Source: Mycolicibacterium aubagnense
GTDB lineage: Bacteria; Actinomycetota; Actinomycetes; Mycobacteriales; Mycobacteriaceae
DNA: 64,000 bases
Direction of reading: 5' to 3'
Assembly: GCF_010730955.1 (NCBI RefSeq)
Contig: NZ_AP022577.1
Coordinates: 4,588,001-4,652,000, forward strand
The translations under genes and the position numbers were made by a program. The notes under the pieces are model-generated. The model saw nothing but the letters and a program-made list of their open reading frames with translations. It was not told the DNA's origin and made no database searches. Shown here one piece after another: positions 62,620-64,000 of this stretch (positions are counted from its first letter, which is position 1; every line of letters begins with the position of its first letter).

Positions 62620-63242
62620 AAGTTCGGATCTTGGTGAATCGCCCAGTCGTAGAACAGCGCGAAGCCCAGCAGGCCGAGGACAATGGACACGCCACCGATG
62701 GCGATACCCGCGATGGCCATGGTGCGGCCGTTGGTGCGCTGCCGGCCCTTGCCCTGCATCACGGCCACGATGCCGAGGCCGATGCCCAGCAGCGAGATGA
62801 CCGGACCGATGAAACACATGAAATAGAGCGGCAACGCGACGAGCGAACACACCAGTGATCCGATGGCCATGCCGTCGTTCGACGACGGCGGCGGGTACGA
62901 CGAATACATCGGGGGCGGCAGGAAGCCGGACGGCGGCGCGAACCCCGGTGGTGGGCCGTACGGCGCGCCGGGCGGGGGACCGTAGAAGCCCGGCGGCGGG
63001 CAGGGAGGCGCGGCAAACGGGCCTGGCGGTGGCTGGGGTTGGAACTGGGGCTGGGGCGCAGGCGCGGGCGGACCCTGCTGCCAGGGCGCCGCGGTGGGCC
63101 CGGGCTCTTCGAGCGCCGGGTACTCATACACCGGGTAGTCGCTGGTCGCTTCGGCGTCGGTGCCGGACGGCGGGGCCGACGGACCGGCCGGCCGCGACGG
63201 ATCCCAGGAGGGCTGCCCTGACTCCGCGCCCGGACTTGTCAT
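62616..63242 (-). CDS. Pro-rich DUF4190 membrane protein (Rv1233c-like)
   Basis: A 208-aa protein. Residues ~1-120 are disordered and Pro/Gly-rich with repeating PPPGFYGPPPGAPYGPPPG. Residues ~125-200 form two or three DUF4190 helices (GSLVCSLVALPLYFMCFIGPVISLLGIGLGIVAV, IAIGGVSIVLGLLGFALF). ATG 63242 is fixed by TAGGTT (minus strand, 63250-63255), 7 nt upstream; the codon for an in-frame upstream GTG-like extension would be before transcription start. It overlaps the small DUF4190 gene. Function unknown. Confidence 0.8.
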   Translation of the reverse strand: MTSPGAESGQPSWDPSRPAGPSAPPSGTDAEATSDYPVYEYPALEEPGPTAAPWQQGPPAPAPQPQFQPQPPPGPFAAPPCPPPGFYGPPPGAPYGPPPGFAPPSGFLPPPMYSSYPPPSSNDGMAIGSLVCSLVALPLYFMCFIGPVISLLGIGLGIVAVMQGKGRQRTNGRTMAIAGIAIGGVSIVLGLLGFALFYDWAIHQDPNL

Positions 63243-63249
63243 GCCGACC

Positions 63250-63255
63250 AACCTA
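63250..63255 (-). promoter_or_regulatory. DUF4190 gene -10 element (leaderless)
   Basis: Minus-strand TAGGTT ends 7 nt before ATG 63242. Confidence 0.45.
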
Positions 63256-63322
63256 GCCTAAGAGATGATGGCATCGTGGTAGCAGAAATGCGTTCCGCGG
63301 CGAGTGACAGGAGACCAGGGGC

Positions 63323-63823
63323 ATGACGAATCCGCTGCAGCCCGACCGGACCCCGGGCCCGGGCGGACAGCCCGGATTGCCGACCCCGCCAAAGGGCTGG
63401 CCCATCGGGTCGTACCCGACCTATGCGGAAGCACAGCGGGCCGTCGATTACCTGTCAGACCAAGAGTTTCCGGTCCAGCACGTGACCATCGTGGGTGTGG
63501 ATCTGATGCAGGTCGAGCGGGTCACCGGGCGGCTCACCTGGCCGCGGGTGCTCGGCGGCGGCATTCTGACCGGGGCGTGGCTGGGCCTGTTCATCGGGCT
63601 GGTTCTGGGGCTTTTCGGCACCAACGCGTGGGGATCGTTGCTCACCGGCCTGATCGCAGGTGTGTTCTTCGGCTTGATCACCTCCGGCGTGCAGTACGCG
63701 ATGTCGCGTGGCACAAGAGATTTCAGCTCCACGATGCAGCTGGTCGCCGGACGGTACGACGTGTTGTGCGATCCCGTGTGCGCCGAGCAGGGCCGCGACC
63801 TGCTGGGGCGTCTGTCGCTCTGA
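63323..63823 (+). CDS. GSP17M-like general stress membrane protein (Rv1234-like)
   Basis: A 166-aa protein. The N terminus is Pro/Gly-rich; then a compact domain (IGSYPTYAEAQRAVDYLSDQEFPVQHVTIVG) and two membrane helices (VLGGGILTGAWLGLFIGLVLGLF, SLLTGLIAGVFFGLITSGVQYA), as in general stress protein 17M. Closes with AGRYDVLCDPVCAEQ. It precedes the lpqY start as in M. tuberculosis. Function unknown. Confidence 0.82.
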   Translation: MTNPLQPDRTPGPGGQPGLPTPPKGWPIGSYPTYAEAQRAVDYLSDQEFPVQHVTIVGVDLMQVERVTGRLTWPRVLGGGILTGAWLGLFIGLVLGLFGTNAWGSLLTGLIAGVFFGLITSGVQYAMSRGTRDFSSTMQLVAGRYDVLCDPVCAEQGRDLLGRLSL

Positions 63824-63969
63824 GGCCGTCGGCACCCGCCGCCTGATCCGCTCTTCACGCCGCCACTGAGGCACATGATCGGCTCCTGACGTCGTCGATA
63901 TGTTGCATGGCGCACCTTCTGCGCTCTACGGTTTGCGCGCGGGAGGTTCCCGTGAGACAGGAGGCGTCC

Positions 63970-64000
63970 GTGGTGCGCGCGGGAAAGCTGCGGGCTGCGC
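63970..64000 (+). CDS. lpqY: start of the LpqY-type trehalose-binding lipoprotein gene (partial)
   Basis: Two adjacent GTG codons (63970 and 63973) follow AGGAGG (63959-63964) and open a frame VRAGKLRAA that runs off the window: a basic N terminus like a signal peptide. By synteny (Rv1234 then Rv1235) it should be lpqY, the substrate-binding lipoprotein of the LpqY-SugABC trehalose importer. Only ten codons are visible, so the name rests on position alone. Confidence 0.45.
   Translation, partial: MVRAGKLRAA

Overview
The window is high-GC actinobacterial DNA from a mycobacterium, most likely a fast-growing, Mycolicibacterium-like species. The main evidence is conserved gene order. From left to right it follows the Mycobacterium tuberculosis interval from about Rv1175c (fadH) to Rv1235 (lpqY): fadH-padR, fdxC-dapC, fadD36, dapD, dapE, an Rv1204c-like ATPase, the LOG gene, fadD6, folP2, gpgS, a DivIVA-like gene, tagA, a DUF3117 gene, glgM/glgC, an Rv1217c-1219c-like ABC/TetR operon, an O-methyltransferase, sigE-rseA-htrA-tatB, mrp, a lytic transglycosylase, a DUF1003 gene, an MgtE-N/CBS gene, DUF4190 genes, a GSP17M-like gene and the first codons of lpqY. 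Orthologue names come from recalled sequence similarity and synteny; no search was run.

The conserved backbone is broken by accessory blocks. (1) At 2.9-14.1 kb: a fused PutA, an IPNS-like oxygenase, a NUDIX hydrolase, a PPOX protein, an NMT1-like binding protein with an SDR that lacks its catalytic Tyr, and a three-domain MOSC-reductase-ferredoxin protein. (2) At 15.1-22.0 kb, between dapD and dapE: a TetR-controlled SDR/deazaflavin-reductase operon that runs into dapD, then a divergent flavin monooxygenase and Zn-ADH/SDR pair with a GAF-type regulator. (3) At 36.3-38.5 kb: a TetR with two operators controlling a DUF1772-NIPSNAP-DUF4267 operon, and a truncated reductase gene behind a 26-bp perfect palindrome. 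(4) At 47.0-56.7 kb: two neighbouring TetR/MpaB-like oxygenase loci (one with an aldehyde dehydrogenase, one with a [2Fe-2S] ferredoxin), a LexA-box DUF222/HNH gene with a frameshift, a diiron acyl-ACP desaturase and a FabH-like synthase.

The backbone modules are coherent: diaminopimelate synthesis (dapC, dapD, dapE), methylglucose lipopolysaccharide and alpha-glucan/maltose-1-phosphate synthesis (gpgS, glgM, glgC), and envelope stress (sigE, rseA, htrA, tatB). The accessory blocks look like small regulated oxidation pathways for lipophilic or carbonyl compounds.

About a dozen genes have a TANNNT -10 hexamer 6-8 nt before the start codon, which predicts leaderless mRNAs and fixes several starts. 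Clear palindromic operators lie at 16790, 36898, 36932, 38313, 42377, 47753, 54484 (LexA) and 54663. I saw no rRNA, tRNA, CRISPR array or insertion sequence.
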